Shown: piece by piece, positions 13,701 through 23,809 of the stretch | Numbering within the stretch: position 1 is the stretch's first letter | How the letters are laid out: each line of letters begins with the position of its first letter | Origin: Ctenosaura bakeri | Lineage: Eukaryota; Chordata; Lepidosauria; Squamata; Iguanidae | NCBI GenBank assembly: GCA_948474755.1 | Contig: CAOLHI010000416.1 | Coordinates: 62,001-126,000 of the forward strand | Length of the DNA stretch: 64,000 nucleotides | Direction: 5' to 3' | The notes under the pieces: generated by a model | What the model was told of the DNA's origin: nothing | The model's input: the letters and a program-made list of their open reading frames with translations, nothing else | Database searches by the model: none | Made by a program: the position numbers and the translations under genes

Positions 13701-16700
13701 CAAACAAGCTCACTACAACTTCTACATGACATCTCGTCAGGTATTTAAATATAGCCATCATTTCATTTGTCACCTCTTCTCCAAGCTAAACATACCCAGT
13801 TTCCTAATTCATTCCTCATACGTTTCCAGACCTTTTACCATCCTGGCTGCCCTCCCATGAACATATTCCAGCTTGTCAATATCCTTCTTGAGTTGGGGTA
13901 CTCAGAACTGGATATCACATTGCATCTGAAGCCTGGCCAAAGCACAACACTGTGGTATTATTACTTTGCTTGATCTGGACACTAAAGTCCAGATCAAGGG
14001 AAATAACTGTATTCTACTCTGCTTTTGAGGCACACAAAGGAATAGAAGATCATGTGTTGAAGGACACTGTTGTGTGCACATTGTTGGTTAAGTAATTAAG
14101 GGCTACCAAGTTATTTAAAAATTACATTTTAATCTACAGGAAGCAGTCAGTGGTTTTACAGCAGTGGAGTTGAACGTCAGCTCCCAGAATCCCTGACTGT
14201 TGGCCATGTTGGCAGGGGTCTCAGGAAGTCAAAATTCAAAACATCTGGAGGGCAAACGCTGAGAACTGGTCTTTCATAAGTCAATTCAAAGACATCTACA
14301 AGTCTACAGCACAAGAACAAAGGAATTTATGGTCCTATGCACACCTACTGGAGATCTCATATGATACTGCATATTTATCTTCCCAGATATTTCATAGAAC
14401 CACAGAATCATAGAGCTGGAAGAAACCACAAGACCCATCCAGTCCACACCTGGACATGCAGGAATACACCGTCAAACCAAAGTTAACAAAGTTCATCCTG
14501 CTTAAGCCACCCACAGCTGCTTAACTCATTGCCTTCCTACGCTTTTGACTGCAAACCCCATCATTATCAGCCAGCAAAGCCTTTTTTTCCTATATGACAA
14601 ATATCTATTTCAACCTTAATATTATAGGCTTCAAAGACTCTCAGATCCCATAGTGGGTATTTAAGGAAAAATAAGGAAAATAAGGAAAAACACACTAGAA
14701 ACATCCACATCACACAATTCAAATTCTGCTAATTACAGCCTTAAAATCTGAACCAAGAGGTGACAATTGTGCTACAGCTGAATTATAGCCTATAGAAGTA
14801 TTGGCTGCTTCACTTCTACATGGAGAGGTAATAATTAGGTTAATGAGGTGCTTGCAGAGATCTCCCCTGTGCTTGCCACTTTATCAATCCTACACAGTGA
14901 GAGGAAAGAAATCTTGCAGTACTTAAAAAACAGCAGTCTATATGGTTCTAATAGATATAAAAGCACGTCACAGTCAAGAATAAATAAATTCACAGCACCT
15001 GTGTAGCCATGTTATCCACCATCCCCTAGAAACAAGGTCACAGTTAACAGCCCCTTACTCTACTTATTCAGGGGCAAGCCCTATTACTTCTTTGATACTG
15101 AATTCCAGGCAAGACAGAACTGCAGCCTCAGAAACTCTGAAAGTTATCTGGCAATCAAAATTGATCAGCCCGAGTGTATGAAACTGGCTTATGCTAAGGC
15201 AGACTGACCCAGCCTACTCTAGCCAAGGTGGCTCAAGCCTGTTGCCCAACTCTTTTCTCTTACACTTGGGATGCTCAGGACTTAAAGTGAAACTTTTTAT
15301 TTGGAACACACAAGCTCTGCCAGCAAGCAATAACTCTTTCCTAGAAGAGGAAGATTCCTTGTGAGTGCCTGAACAAAATAATTCTCATTTCACTTCTCTA
15401 CAACACTGGTTTCTTTCTCCTTTCTATGGAATGCATATTAAGCATAGGTGGATCTCAAATGGCATTTGGTGGATTGCTAGGAAGAACTGTGGACCTTTCA
15501 TACTATGCAATTATAATGCTATGAATCCACCTCAACTGCTGTGGTTTAATTCTTTGGAATTCCAGGTTTTGCATTTTAGGGAAGATTTCAATTTCTCAAG
15601 GCAGAGAGCTCTAGTGCCTCCCTTAACCAAAAAAGCCCAGGATTCCACAGAATGTAGTCATGACAGTTAAGTGCAATCACAGTGCTATCATTGTATAGTG
15701 TGAAAAGGTCCTTGGATGAAGAAGTCATCACGATTAGGGCTGGGATGAGAATCATGCAGCCCTCAAGACACTGGACTGCAGTTCCCAGCACTCTTTATTA
15801 TCATTGGTTAGGCTAACTGGAGCTCGTTGGCACTGCTCTCCAACATCTGGAGGGCTGCATGATTCCTAGTCCCGCACTAGGAGTCTCTCAGTGGCTGCTC
15901 CCACACTCTGAAACCTTCTGCCAAGGGAGGCTAAGCTGGGTGCCTCCCTGACGTCCTTCAGTCAGCAGATAAAGGCTCTTAGGGGGAAAAAAAAACTCAG
16001 GAGGTTTGTGGCAATTAATCAGCTGCTGAAGACAGGGCTCATTACCAGCTAGGGCCTACACACTTTTTTGTTAAAGTTTTAAACAGTTTTCTTAACTGTT
16101 TTAATTGTGCTTTTGCAACCTGATTTAATGAATTATCTTCTCTCTTGCCTCATCTTACTATTAGCCTTATGTATATGTCACCTCTTCTCCTGAAATCATG
16201 GTTCAAGGATGCTTACAATCTATAGTAAATACAATACTACAGGTAAGAACAGACAAAGACCAACATTAAAATAGAATTACATTATTCACAATATTAAGAC
16301 AATCACCTAAAAGAAATTTTTATGAAGTTAGAGAACAGTTCGGTAAGAAAAATACTGCACCCTTTAAACGCTTTTCTTTAAAAATCGTCAGTACTAAAAG
16401 TCTGTCAGAATAAAAGAAAATCTTTATGGTCAAAAGAAGGAAAGCAAAGAGAGGGCCATTCTCTTTAAATTGTATTACTGAATATTACTGAGACCTACCT
16501 TGAATTTCATTCAAGAAAGAAAGAATATAAACTCATGAACAAACAGCTAGTCCTTAGTTTAGTGTATTTCTAGGGGTCCGCTTTACAAACTTCATCAGGA
16601 CACCCTTAAATACTAAGGATGCCTAAAATACACAATTATTTGTGTTTCAAAATTTTGCTTTTCTCACAGCTGTCTGAAACAGCCTTCAATCTTGTGTCCT

Positions 16701-19700
16701 CCATAGGTCATGGATAGTAATTCTCCTTTCCCCACCAAGATGGATGATGGTATCTGTAGTTCAAGGGCATATAAATGGTGCAGCACATTTATACTAAAAG
16801 TTTATTCACATTTACACCGAATGTGTAGAAATTCTAAGTACCATAGCGATAAGTAACACAAATGGAGTATTTTTTTTAATTCATCTTTTATCTCAAGATC
16901 TTTTATATCAAATATGCTACTAATGACCCTCGGACTTTTATCAGAATATGTATGCACAAGATTACTGTTGTTAACTGCTGCCAAGTCAACTTTGACTTAC
17001 GGTGATCCTATGAATGAGATCACCAAATCATCCAATCATTAATTGCTCTGCTCAGATCTTGCAGATTCAGGGATGCAGCTTCCCTGATTTAAGTCTATCC
17101 ATCTGTAATGCTGTCATCTTCTTTTCCTACTGTCTTCTATGTTACCAGGCATTATTGTCTTTTCTAGTCAGTCAGGTCTTTTCATGAGATGGCCAAAGTA
17201 CAACAGCCTTAGATTAATCATTTTGGCTTCTAGAGAAAGTTCTGGCTTGATCTGCTCCTAGAACCCAATCATTTGCCTTTTTAGCAGTCCAGAGTATCCA
17301 TAAAATTTTCTCCAGCACCACATTTCAAAGGAGTTGATTTTCCTCCTATTACGTATCTTCAACATCCAGCTTTCACAATCATATATAGAACTTGGAAATA
17401 TGATGGCATGGACAATCCTAATTTTAGTATTCAATGATTTATCTTTACACTTCAGGATCTTGTCTAGTTCCTTCACCGCTACCCTTCCAAGTCCTAGTCT
17501 TTTTCTGATTTCTTGACCGCCATCTCCATTTCAATTAATGAATGAGCCAATGTATGGAAAATCTTGAACTACTTCAATGTCCTCTTTAAGATTATGTAAA
17601 TCACCTGTGCTCATTATTTTTGTTTTCTTAATGTTCATCTGTAAACTGCCTCTGCACTTTCTGTATTGACTTTCTTCAGTAATCACTCCATGTATTTGCT
17701 ATTTTCTGCCAGTAGTATGATGTCATCTGCATATCTCCATTATCCAAAGTATATTTGCAGTATGATCCCTCATGCCTTTTCCTTTCCAGAAACCAGGCTG
17801 AACATCTGGCATTTCTCACTCCATCTATAGCAGATGTCGTAGAATCTTGAGCCTGACTTTGCTTGCATGGGCAACAAGATTATACTACTCCAGTTTTACC
17901 ATCAAAATCTAAGGCTACAGTCACTTGAAATAATGATTCCGATTTTGATTATACCAGATCCCAAGAGATACTGAAAATTCAGTGTATTATCTTCTAGGCA
18001 TGACTACCCAAAAACCTTCACCTATAGGAAGCATAAATCCAATCCTGAAATTGCCAAATGGTCTAACGTGTTAAACACACTAATGAAAAAACGGGTATGA
18101 TCAGAGGTGGGAACAGTGCTACAAGTTCCAGCATTCCTCCAGAGGCTATGGTGCCTACTGCTGATGGGAGCTGCAGTTCAACAATTCTCATTCCTGGGCT
18201 AGATGTTCCAAAACAATATGCAAGTGTAAGTGGGAGACATGGACAACACACCTTTGCTGGCAAATGGCAGGCCCCATCTCTGGTCAAATTTATTTAATGT
18301 GGGCATCGCGCAAATTCTTAGACACTGTTATTTCTTCTTGAAGTGTTCAATGTATTACAGTTCAGTTCCAAGTCTGTGAAACTGTTACACTGTCCCTGTT
18401 TGGACCAATCCTAGAGACCTATCAGGGTGTTTTAAAGGCTGTATGGCCTGATTGGAGCTGCTGAGAGGAAAGGTTCTCCCAGAAAACCCTTGAGGTGGGA
18501 GGCAGAGGTTGGAGAAATTTGCAAATAATCAAATCTGCAGAAGTTAAACCCACAAATGTGGAGGGTCAACTGTAAAGTAGATGCCATTCGCAGAGCCCAT
18601 GGACCATTTTTCCCACGCCTGAAGTAAACAGAGACAGTAGCTTGCAAGCCGTGTATCTTACTTCTGCTGTGTGTCAGTCTTTTCCACCGTTGTCTTCTCT
18701 TGCATGGAGGTCTCAATCCAACTAGCTGCATAAGCCTATGAAATTTCTTCTCAAAAATAATTCCCACTATTTTTAATTGGGCTTTCTTCAGAGAAGTGCA
18801 TACAGGACTGGAAGCTTGGGATATCCCTTAGGATAGCTATATAAATCACACCTATTTCAAAAACTCGAATTTTTAAAACAAGCAACAGACTTTGATGTTT
18901 TTGGCTGCAAGTTAGACAAGTGTAACTTTCACTGCTGTTGCCCCATCCAGCTCAGAAATCTTTGTTGCCTTACTGATACTACTTTGTTTCTCTTGAAACA
19001 ATTCCTTATTTCATACTCCCCCTTAAAAGCAAGGAGATGTGAGAATCCATTACTAAAAATTAAACAACCCAAATCAGAATTTAAACCAAAAGCTTTAATA
19101 ATTTAAAGCAAACTAAAGCAAAATGGCAAATTGTTCAGAAGTTCTACTACATCAAGAAATGTTATACCTCTACAAGAACCAAAAAGTCACAAAAATAAGA
19201 CGCACATATAAGAGTATATTACTTTTTCATGTGTAATTACTCTTTTAACAAAGGAAATCCTCTTCAAAAGACTGAGCAGCTATTTGCAGCTTTGGGTTTC
19301 CTTCTTCCCAGTCTGGTGGGAAGGCAAAGTGTCTGAACTATTCGTGATTCAGCTCTTATAACAACATCCTTTCTTAAGAGATTGGTTTTAGGTTATTTTT
19401 CATGTCAGAAATATAGTCAGCTTTTTTTTTACTTCTGGTTCAATGCCCATTTAGAGACTGCACCAGCTAAAGTGTCCAGTGATTTAATTTGTGGGTCTCT
19501 ACAATATGCCCACATCATTACACATCCAGTAAGAATGCAGCCTGTTCTAAGCACCCCAGAATACAAAGGCTTCTATTATTTCAATCTGCTGCCACCACAC
19601 TGGCAGTTAATGCCGGCATCTGCATTCCATAGTGAATCCCATAGAAACCATTAATACCTTTCAGTCAAGTGAACAGATGGGCTCCCTTTCAACCTTACCA

Positions 19701-22700
19701 ATCAGAAAAACTGATTCCACACAGTTTCACTGGGTAACAGGCTAGACTCTGATAAAACAGGGAACAATACCCAGCCCTCGCAAAAGTCTGAGAGCACAAA
19801 TGGATTTAAGATGTGTATCTTTTGCGTGCTCAGAAGTGTCACTATTAATTCCAAGCACAGCTCTGGAAGCTGAATAGATAGTGATGGGACCAGGACACAG
19901 GAACTCCAAATTTATTTCCCCAGTGAGCTTTGCAAAACTCAAAGGGTGAACCTGAGCCAATTATTCTCTCTCAGTCTGATCTACCTCACAGAGCTGTGGT
20001 AGGGATTGATGAGGAAACAAGCATACACTGAATCTTGAGCTCCTTGGAAGAAAGATGGAGATAAATAACCAGCACCAACAGTATAGCTTGTAACAAATGT
20101 CACTCTATCAATATCATTTTTTGCAATATACTTACTGGATTTCCATCTTAACAATGAGGGGTTAGCTTCTATGCTAATGGAAGAGGGTTTGAATAATCTG
20201 GCTTATAAACAGTAGAAAGAGCCAACTTATGTAGCCCCTGGAGGGGTCCAAGGGGCAGAAAACTGGTCCCTAGATCCACAGTAGTCGCCCACTGCTAGTG
20301 TAGAAACTCAAAGCACAGCACTGTTTGAGTCAAAACTGAAATCACGTCAGAGAAATATCAAGGTTCTTCCGCATCAAGTTAGCATGCCTATTTTTTTAGC
20401 CACTAGGTGGCTTTAAATTCTGTGTGAAACCCCCAAAATCCAAGCTTGAAACTTTAAACAGAAACTTCAAACTTTAAACTGAAAATAAAAGAAATCACTA
20501 CTGACCTGTCTGAAAGATTGCAAGGTGTTTTCAGCTTCTTCCCTCTGAAGTATCTCATCTTGAAGTCTGTAAGATAAAGGATGAAATCAAAGATGATACA
20601 AAATAAACTAAGAGAATAATCAATTTGATAGACAGGCAGCCACACCCAGGAGAAAAGAGAAAGAGGGAAGCAGAAAAGGGTGGGAGGGGAAGCCTTGCAG
20701 ACAAAGCATCTCATTCCTCCCTTTGCGAGGCTACATTTTTACTCCCACATGACCAAGCCTAGAGTAATCTGTTGTTAAGACCAGCATTAATTCTACCAAT
20801 TAGTCACAAAAAAAAATTAACCACTGTGTTCAAACAACTGGAGGGGGGGAGGCTGACCTACATCTTGCAAATTCACATTCTGCTGGAATTAAGTTTTTCA
20901 CTAAAAGTGCATCACCAAAGCAATTAACTGTAGCTGGTCGTTATTCAGAACTTGTAATTCCAACACTGCTGAGGCAAATCATCAAGAGTTTCAACCATGT
21001 GAAGTTAAGATACTAACAGTGATGGATGTAACAATGGGGAGAAACTAAAAGGGCAACCTTGTGCATGCGTCCTATCTACTCAAAAGTTAAGTTTCACCAA
21101 GTTCAGTGGGGCTTATCCTCATCCGTGAAGAACAAAAAGTTCAATGGAGCTTATTCTCATGTGTGAAGAACAAATGCACCAAATAATCTACAATCCTACA
21201 GTTTTATTTATGTGTAAAGCCCTTTGATGGGACCTTCATTTCAGTAAATCTGCATCAAACTGCACGACAGTGTACAGTCTACCATACACTTTCACTGGAG
21301 GCAGCCACACCCCTGTTAACTCAGAACCACTTGGAAATGCACACAAACAGCATTCACCCACGGGACCCAGTGAAGTCTCAAACTCAAGTTAGAAGATGCT
21401 TTATCCCTTGCTCTTGCACTAAAGAATGTGCTGAGGTGGCTTATTCCAGACAAAAAGATATTACGATGCCCTCATGGGTGGTTCCCAGGCTCTTTGAACA
21501 AGCAACATTTTTTCCCCAGAGGCTCAGCTCCAGAAAAATCTGAATTTTTCCATCATGGCATGATTTCCCAGACTCACAATGAGCGCACCAAGTGATTGTT
21601 CTGCATCAAACCATGTGACAAATTCTCACAAGCTTTCCAATTAACAGAATGAACAGAGGGAATGTTTTTATTTATTTAAGACTCACATGTCCTGTCAGCT
21701 TCATTCCTAAGAGAGACCTCCACAGCTCGGAAATGCCAGGAGCCATGCTGGGGGATATGGGGGGGGGTGAAAACTGGGAGTTGGTGCCCAAAAGATTCCT
21801 TTTACAAGCTCTAGGAAAGCCAGCACTGCAACTTTAATGAAGAATTTTTATCAATCCATTCTGTGAGTTTTAGGTAGCACCTATGTTAGAGTCACCACTG
21901 TCTTCAAAGAACCATTTCCACCAAGAAGAGAGGCTGACAGAGGAGAACGCCTCTTAATATGCTTCGAAGGTTTTACAATATTTTACAAACATACTAGTAA
22001 TTACTTTTGTACTAAGAAGATGCTGAGGGCTTTTTTTTCTTCCCAGTAGATTCAAGGGCTGTATAAACTTCCAACTAACTTCCCAAAGGAAGTTGAGACA
22101 AAAGGTTTGGGGGATTACAACTCCAAAAAGCACTCCAAAACCGCCCAGCCCAACACACTAGAAGTTGTCCTCTCCAAAAAGCAACTGACCCTCCCCCCAA
22201 AAGAGAGTTGGCGCCAACGGCTCAAACTTTTGAGGAGAGCACGCCTATAGCGGCGCCATCTCTCCAAGGTCCTGTGAACCACGAATAAAGAAATGCCGGC
22301 TTAAAAGTTCGGGGAGGGCAAGAAAGCCCCACCCCAAAAGTGCGACCTCGCGGGTGGTCCAGAGCCAGTCCCGCGGAGCCCAGGGTTTGCACGCAGCAGC
22401 CCTTCCAGACCCCGCGAGGAGAGCGCGCGCCCCCGGGGCGGGCAGGCAGGCAGGGCGCGCGCCTCCCCTGCCCCGCCAACTCGCCCCGTCCTATTTCCTC
22501 CCCGGCCCCGCGCGCGCCCCCTTACTTCTCTCGGAGGCGCAGGATGTCGTCGGCCAGGTTGTCCCTCTCCACCTCCACGCGCGCCTTGTCGTTGGTGAGC
22601 TGGTCCACCTGCCGGCGGAGCTCGCGCATCTCCTCCTCGTAGAGGTCGCCCAGGCGGGAGGTGCCTTTGCCTTTGAGCTGCTCGAGCTCGGCCAGCAGGA

Positions 22701-23079
22701 TCTTGTTCTGCTGCTCCAGGAAGCGCACCTTGTCGATGTAGTTGGCGAAGCGGTCGTTGAGCTCCTGCAGCTCGGCCTTCTCGTTGGTGCGGTTCGCCTT
22801 GAACTCCGTGTTGATGGCGTCGGCCAGCGAGAAGTCCACGCCGGCGTCCCCGAGGAGGCGCACCGGCGGCAGGCTGGAGCGCAGCCTCACCGACTTGGAG
22901 GCGTAGATCCCGCCGCCGGGCGCGGAGGAGACCAGGCGGACGCCGCTCGGCCGGATGGCGCTGCCCAGCGAGTAGCGGGTCGAGGACGTGACATAGCGGG
23001 TGCTGCCCGTGCTGGGCCGGGCGCCGCTCCCGAACATGCGGCGGTAGGAAGAGCTCCGGCTAGTAGTCGTAGTGCTCAT
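4752..23079 (-). CDS. VIM: Vimentin, type III intermediate filament protein, complete 9-exon CDS
   Basis: Seen: nine coding segments on the minus strand join in frame: 23079-22526, 20566-20506, 10395-10300, 10203-10042, 8737-8612, 7692-7472, 6993-6950, 6117-6035 and 4790-4752. All introns are GT-AG. The product is 461 residues; human vimentin has 466. The order is a Ser/Arg/Tyr-rich head (about 1-106, with SSYRRMFG), the coil 1A start [10 protein letters not shown] (107-116), the coiled-coil rod, the rod-end motif [10 protein letters not shown] (396-405) and a tail ending HHDDLE. The single cysteine, C325, matches human C328. Known: vimentin forms cytoplasmic 10-nm filaments in mesenchymal cells through coiled-coil dimers and tetramers. 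The start was chosen because the first ATG after the predicted cap site gives [10 protein letters not shown], the family N-terminus. Sizes of exons 2-7 (61, 96, 162, 126, 221, 44 bp) equal those of the mammalian gene; exon 8 is one codon shorter. TRDMT1 lies divergently upstream. Desmin, GFAP and peripherin are excluded by head and tail sequence. Confidence 0.98.
6035..6117 (-). CDS. VIM: VIM coding exon 8 (83 bp)
   Basis: Acceptor CCATCTGCAG, donor CAG|GTAAGT. It encodes [20 protein letters not shown] and TVETRDGQ, the conserved tail motif. It is three bases shorter than the human exon because one residue is missing before VDTHSK; the frame is kept. Confidence 0.97.
6950..6993 (-). CDS. VIM: VIM coding exon 7 (44 bp)
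   Basis: Acceptor TTTTTTAACAG, donor GAG|GTGAGT. It encodes the start of the tail, [14 protein letters not shown], after completing Arg407. The reading frame and the 44-bp size match the mammalian exon. Confidence 0.96.
7472..7692 (-). CDS. VIM: VIM coding exon 6 (221 bp)
   Basis: Acceptor ATCTTTGTAG, donor AGCAG|GTATGA. It encodes residues 334-406 and two bases of Arg407. It holds the end of coil 2 with [20 protein letters not shown] and the rod-terminating [10 protein letters not shown] motif, the most conserved segment of intermediate filament proteins. Confidence 0.98.
8195..8385 (+). mobile_element. Sauria-type SINE, decayed, in VIM intron 5
   Basis: GTCATGGAAATTCACTGGGT, GGGCAAGTCACAGTCTCTCA, AAATCTTGCCAAGAAAACCC and ATATGGTGACCTTAGGTC follow the family in order. 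The tRNA-like head is poor. Confidence 0.7.
8612..8737 (-). CDS. VIM: VIM coding exon 5 (126 bp)
   Basis: Acceptor GTGTGTTAG, donor ACT|GTAAGT. It encodes residues 292-333 ([10 protein letters not shown] to CEVDALKGT), part of coil 2. It contains the only cysteine of the protein, in the motif TLTCEVD. Confidence 0.97.
10042..10203 (-). CDS. VIM: VIM coding exon 4 (162 bp)
   Basis: Acceptor TTCTTCAAG, donor AAA|GTAAGT. It encodes residues 238-291, from [10 protein letters not shown] through [17 protein letters not shown] to EEWYKSK (linker L12 and coil 2). It includes IDMD (253-256), at the position of the caspase-6 site IDVD of human vimentin. Confidence 0.98.
10300..10395 (-). CDS. VIM: VIM coding exon 3 (96 bp)
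   Basis: Acceptor CTTCCTCAG, donor GAG|GTAAAC, phase 0 at both ends. It encodes 32 residues from [15 protein letters not shown] to FLKKLHDE, the end of coil 1. It is separated from exon 2 by a 10.1-kb intron and from exon 4 by only 96 bp. Confidence 0.97.
11185..11345. mobile_element. Possible decayed MITE in VIM intron 2
   Basis: GAGATTTGTAGTCTGGCAAA, CCATAAATCCCAAGATCCCA and GACAGTTGAAATGCTATCAA recall the core and right arm of the MITE group. No clear ends were found. Confidence 0.35.
11659..11686. repeat. (CA)n microsatellite
   Basis: CACACCACACACACACACAC tract in VIM intron 2, preceded by a C run at 11643-11650. Confidence 0.9.
11690..11885 (-). mobile_element. tRNA-derived SINE, second family, in VIM intron 2
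   Basis: Reverse orientation: CTGCTTATCAGCTAAGTGCT, CAAGCTGGGTACTCACTTTA, GGATCGAACTCACAATATTG. Shares the head with 53425-53685. Confidence 0.7.
12900..13367. mobile_element. GC-rich PIF/Harbinger-like non-autonomous element, 468 bp
   Basis: Ends GGCCCTTTTCACAT and GTGTGAAAAGGGCC, with TAG target duplications at 12897-12899 and 13368-13370. The interior is CpG-rich in an AT-rich intron and contains a small hairpin (ACCACATTTTATGTGGT). The several overlapping reading frames show no transposase signature, so it is non-autonomous. It lies in VIM intron 2. Confidence 0.8.
13540..13695 (+). mobile_element. tRNA-derived SINE in VIM intron 2
   Basis: GTGGCATAGTAGTGACAGTG, CCAGGTTCAGATTTCGCTTG, CCATGGGCCAGATGCTCC, CCTACCTCACAGGATAGCTA. 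The tail is missing and a CR1 piece follows. Confidence 0.68.
13700..13975 (-). mobile_element. CR1 LINE fragment in VIM intron 2
   Basis: Plus-strand GTCACCTCTTCTCCAAGCTA, AACATACCCAGTTTCC and GGTACTCAGAACTGGAT are the reverse of the CR1 segment encoding the YLVQFWAP..RR-like region. A tRNA-type SINE lies immediately before it. Confidence 0.65.
14145..14270. mobile_element. Short inverted-repeat element, same family as 32098
   Basis: GTCAGCTCCCAGAATCCCTG, TTGGCCATGTTGGCAGGGG, AAAACATCTGGAGGGC; decayed ends. Confidence 0.5.
14392..14560 (-). mobile_element. CR1 LINE 3' end in VIM intron 2
   Basis: CATAGAACCACAGAATCATA and GAGCTGGAAGAAACCACAAG are the reverse complement of the CR1 terminus. 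The match then weakens. Confidence 0.72.
15491..15711. mobile_element. Older MITE related to the GGCC family
   Basis: Ends GGACCTTTCATAC and GTGTGAAAAGGTCC, with the internal CCCAGGATTCCACAGAATGT block shared with the younger copies. It lies in VIM intron 2. Confidence 0.6.
15735..15875. mobile_element. Short inverted-repeat element, same group
   Basis: GAATCATGCAGCCCTCAAGA and AACATCTGGAGGGCTGCATG, ATTC form complementary ends about 100 bases apart. Confidence 0.5.
16960..17900 (-). mobile_element. BovB/RTE LINE, 3' fragment of the reverse transcriptase
   Basis: On the minus strand, broken frames read [40 protein letters not shown] and [14 protein letters not shown]. These are the C-terminal landmarks of RTE/BovB reverse transcriptases (YLGS; K-R-LVKAMVFPVVMYGCESW; FELWCWRR). 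The 3' end at about 16960 reads ATCACCGTAAGTCAAAGTTG then GTTAACAACAG, the tail shared with the SINEs here. It has frameshifts and stops and is non-functional. Confidence 0.88.
18425..18574. mobile_element. Tigger/pogo-like element, right part only
   Basis: GAGAGGAAAGGTTCTCCCAG, CAAATAATCAAATCTGCAGA and the terminus CAAATGTGGAGGGTCAACTGTA align with the right third of 57167-57645. It lies in VIM intron 2. Confidence 0.65.
19935..20085 (+). mobile_element. tRNA-derived SINE, head lost
   Basis: TGAGCCAATTATTCTCTCTC, TCTACCTCACAGAGCTGTGG, CTTGAGCTCCTTGGAAGAAA, ATGGAGATAAATAA; the same family as 588-781. Confidence 0.65.
20506..20566 (-). CDS. VIM: VIM coding exon 2 (61 bp)
   Basis: Acceptor TTATCTTACAG, donor CAG|GTCAGT. 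It supplies the last base of Lys185 and then 20 codons reading [20 protein letters not shown], coil 1B. The size equals that of mammalian exon 2. Confidence 0.97.
22526..23079 (-). CDS. VIM: VIM coding exon 1: head, coil 1A, start of coil 1B
   Basis: Encodes residues 1-184 plus two bases of Lys185; the codon is completed by the first base of exon 2 (AA|A). The donor reads GAGAA|GTAAGG. It contains the Ser/Thr-rich head with its phosphorylatable SSYRRMFG start, the pre-coil motif [10 protein letters not shown] (81-90), the strongly conserved [19 protein letters not shown] block and part of coil 1B. The exon is GC-rich (CpG island), unlike exons 2-9. Confidence 0.98.
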
Positions 23080-23163
23080 CTTTGTAATCCAAGGGCCCGG
23101 GGAGCAGCGACTGCGAGACTTTCGGCCGCCGGTGCGCAACTTGGAAGGAGGAGAGGCGCAGGA
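23080..23163 (-). other. VIM: VIM 5' untranslated region (cap site inferred)
   Basis: About 85 bases between the inferred cap site, about 30 bases after the TATA box, and the ATG at 23079. No upstream ATG lies in this stretch on the minus strand. There is no intron in it. Confidence 0.6.
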
Positions 23164-23189
23164 GAGCTCTAGCCCGCCTCTCGGCGCGC

Positions 23190-23196
23190 TTTTATA
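23190..23196 (-). promoter_or_regulatory. VIM: VIM TATA box
   Basis: Minus-strand GGGTATAAAAGCGCGC, about 110 bases upstream of the ATG. It is a strong TATA element in an otherwise GC-rich promoter, as known for mammalian VIM. It would place the start of transcription near 23160-23165. Confidence 0.8.
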
Positions 23197-23236
23197 CCCC
23201 CGTCACGCCCTCCCCGTCCAACAAGGGCCCGAGCCG

Positions 23237-23241
23237 CCAAT
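23237..23241 (+). promoter_or_regulatory. Inverted CCAAT box of the VIM promoter
   Basis: CCAAT on the plus strand (GAGCCGCCAATCCCG), that is ATTGG relative to VIM, about 75 bases upstream of the inferred cap site. This is the usual spacing for an NF-Y site. Function is inferred from position only. Confidence 0.5.
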
Positions 23242-23809
23242 CCCGAGGCCGCTTGGCTCTCAGGCTGGCCGAGTATTACTCACGGGGTCCCTGGGGACCG
23301 GGGGGCGGGAAGAGGGGGTGGGCCCCTTCCTCTTCCCAGCAATCCCAGCCCGTCCTCGTTACAAACGCGGGGAGGGGAGGGGAAGGTTTCTCCAGCCCAA
23401 GGGGGGAGGGGCGATGGACGAGGATGAAACGGAGGAGAAAAGCCACAGTGGGGAAAGGACGTCGAGGCGGAGTCCGAGGGGCGTTGGCTGGGGCGCCCGA
23501 CCCCTGACCACACTCCTGATTTGTGGCCTCCTGAAGGCGGGGGGGCGGGTGGAGGACCGTGGAAACTCATCTGAGGGAGAGCTGAGACCAGGGGGTGGAG
23601 CGCAGCGGGCCCCCCAGCAGAGGAAGAGCAGGAGGGGATGGGGCGAAAACGAGCCGTCGCGAAATGAGAAACAGATGGAGAGGCGGAAAGTTTGTGGGGC
23701 ACCCAAAAGGCGGTGTAGGGGCAGCGGAGAAGCGGTCTCTGCCTCAGAGTAGGGGAAAGGGGCCGTACAAGATGCGGGGGGGGGAGTTGGACGCACCCTT
23801 CAGACAGAC

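Larger units (their letters stand above)
10396..20505 (-). other. VIM: VIM intron 2, 10.1 kb, repeat-filled
   Basis: The only large intron of the gene; the others are 96 bp to about 2 kb. It contains a tRNA-type SINE, a PIF/Harbinger-like element, CR1 pieces, a 0.9-kb BovB/RTE LINE fragment, a MITE and a Tigger-like end, each listed separately. Unassigned parts are AT-rich with no conserved reading frame. Confidence 0.9.
22330..23800. promoter_or_regulatory. CpG island over the VIM promoter and exon 1
   Basis: Dense CG dinucleotides and high GC begin in intron 1 near 22330, run through exon 1 and the promoter, and fade by about 23800. Flanking DNA is AT-rich. Positions 23240-23780 are strongly G-rich on the plus strand, which is the VIM template strand, with many runs of three to seven G. 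Confidence 0.75.

Noticed and set aside
22354..23172. 272-codon plus-strand open frame over VIM exon 1
   Set aside because: It is the antisense of the GC-rich vimentin exon; low stop frequency in CpG islands explains it, and its product (LVL/VEL repeats) mirrors the coiled-coil codons.
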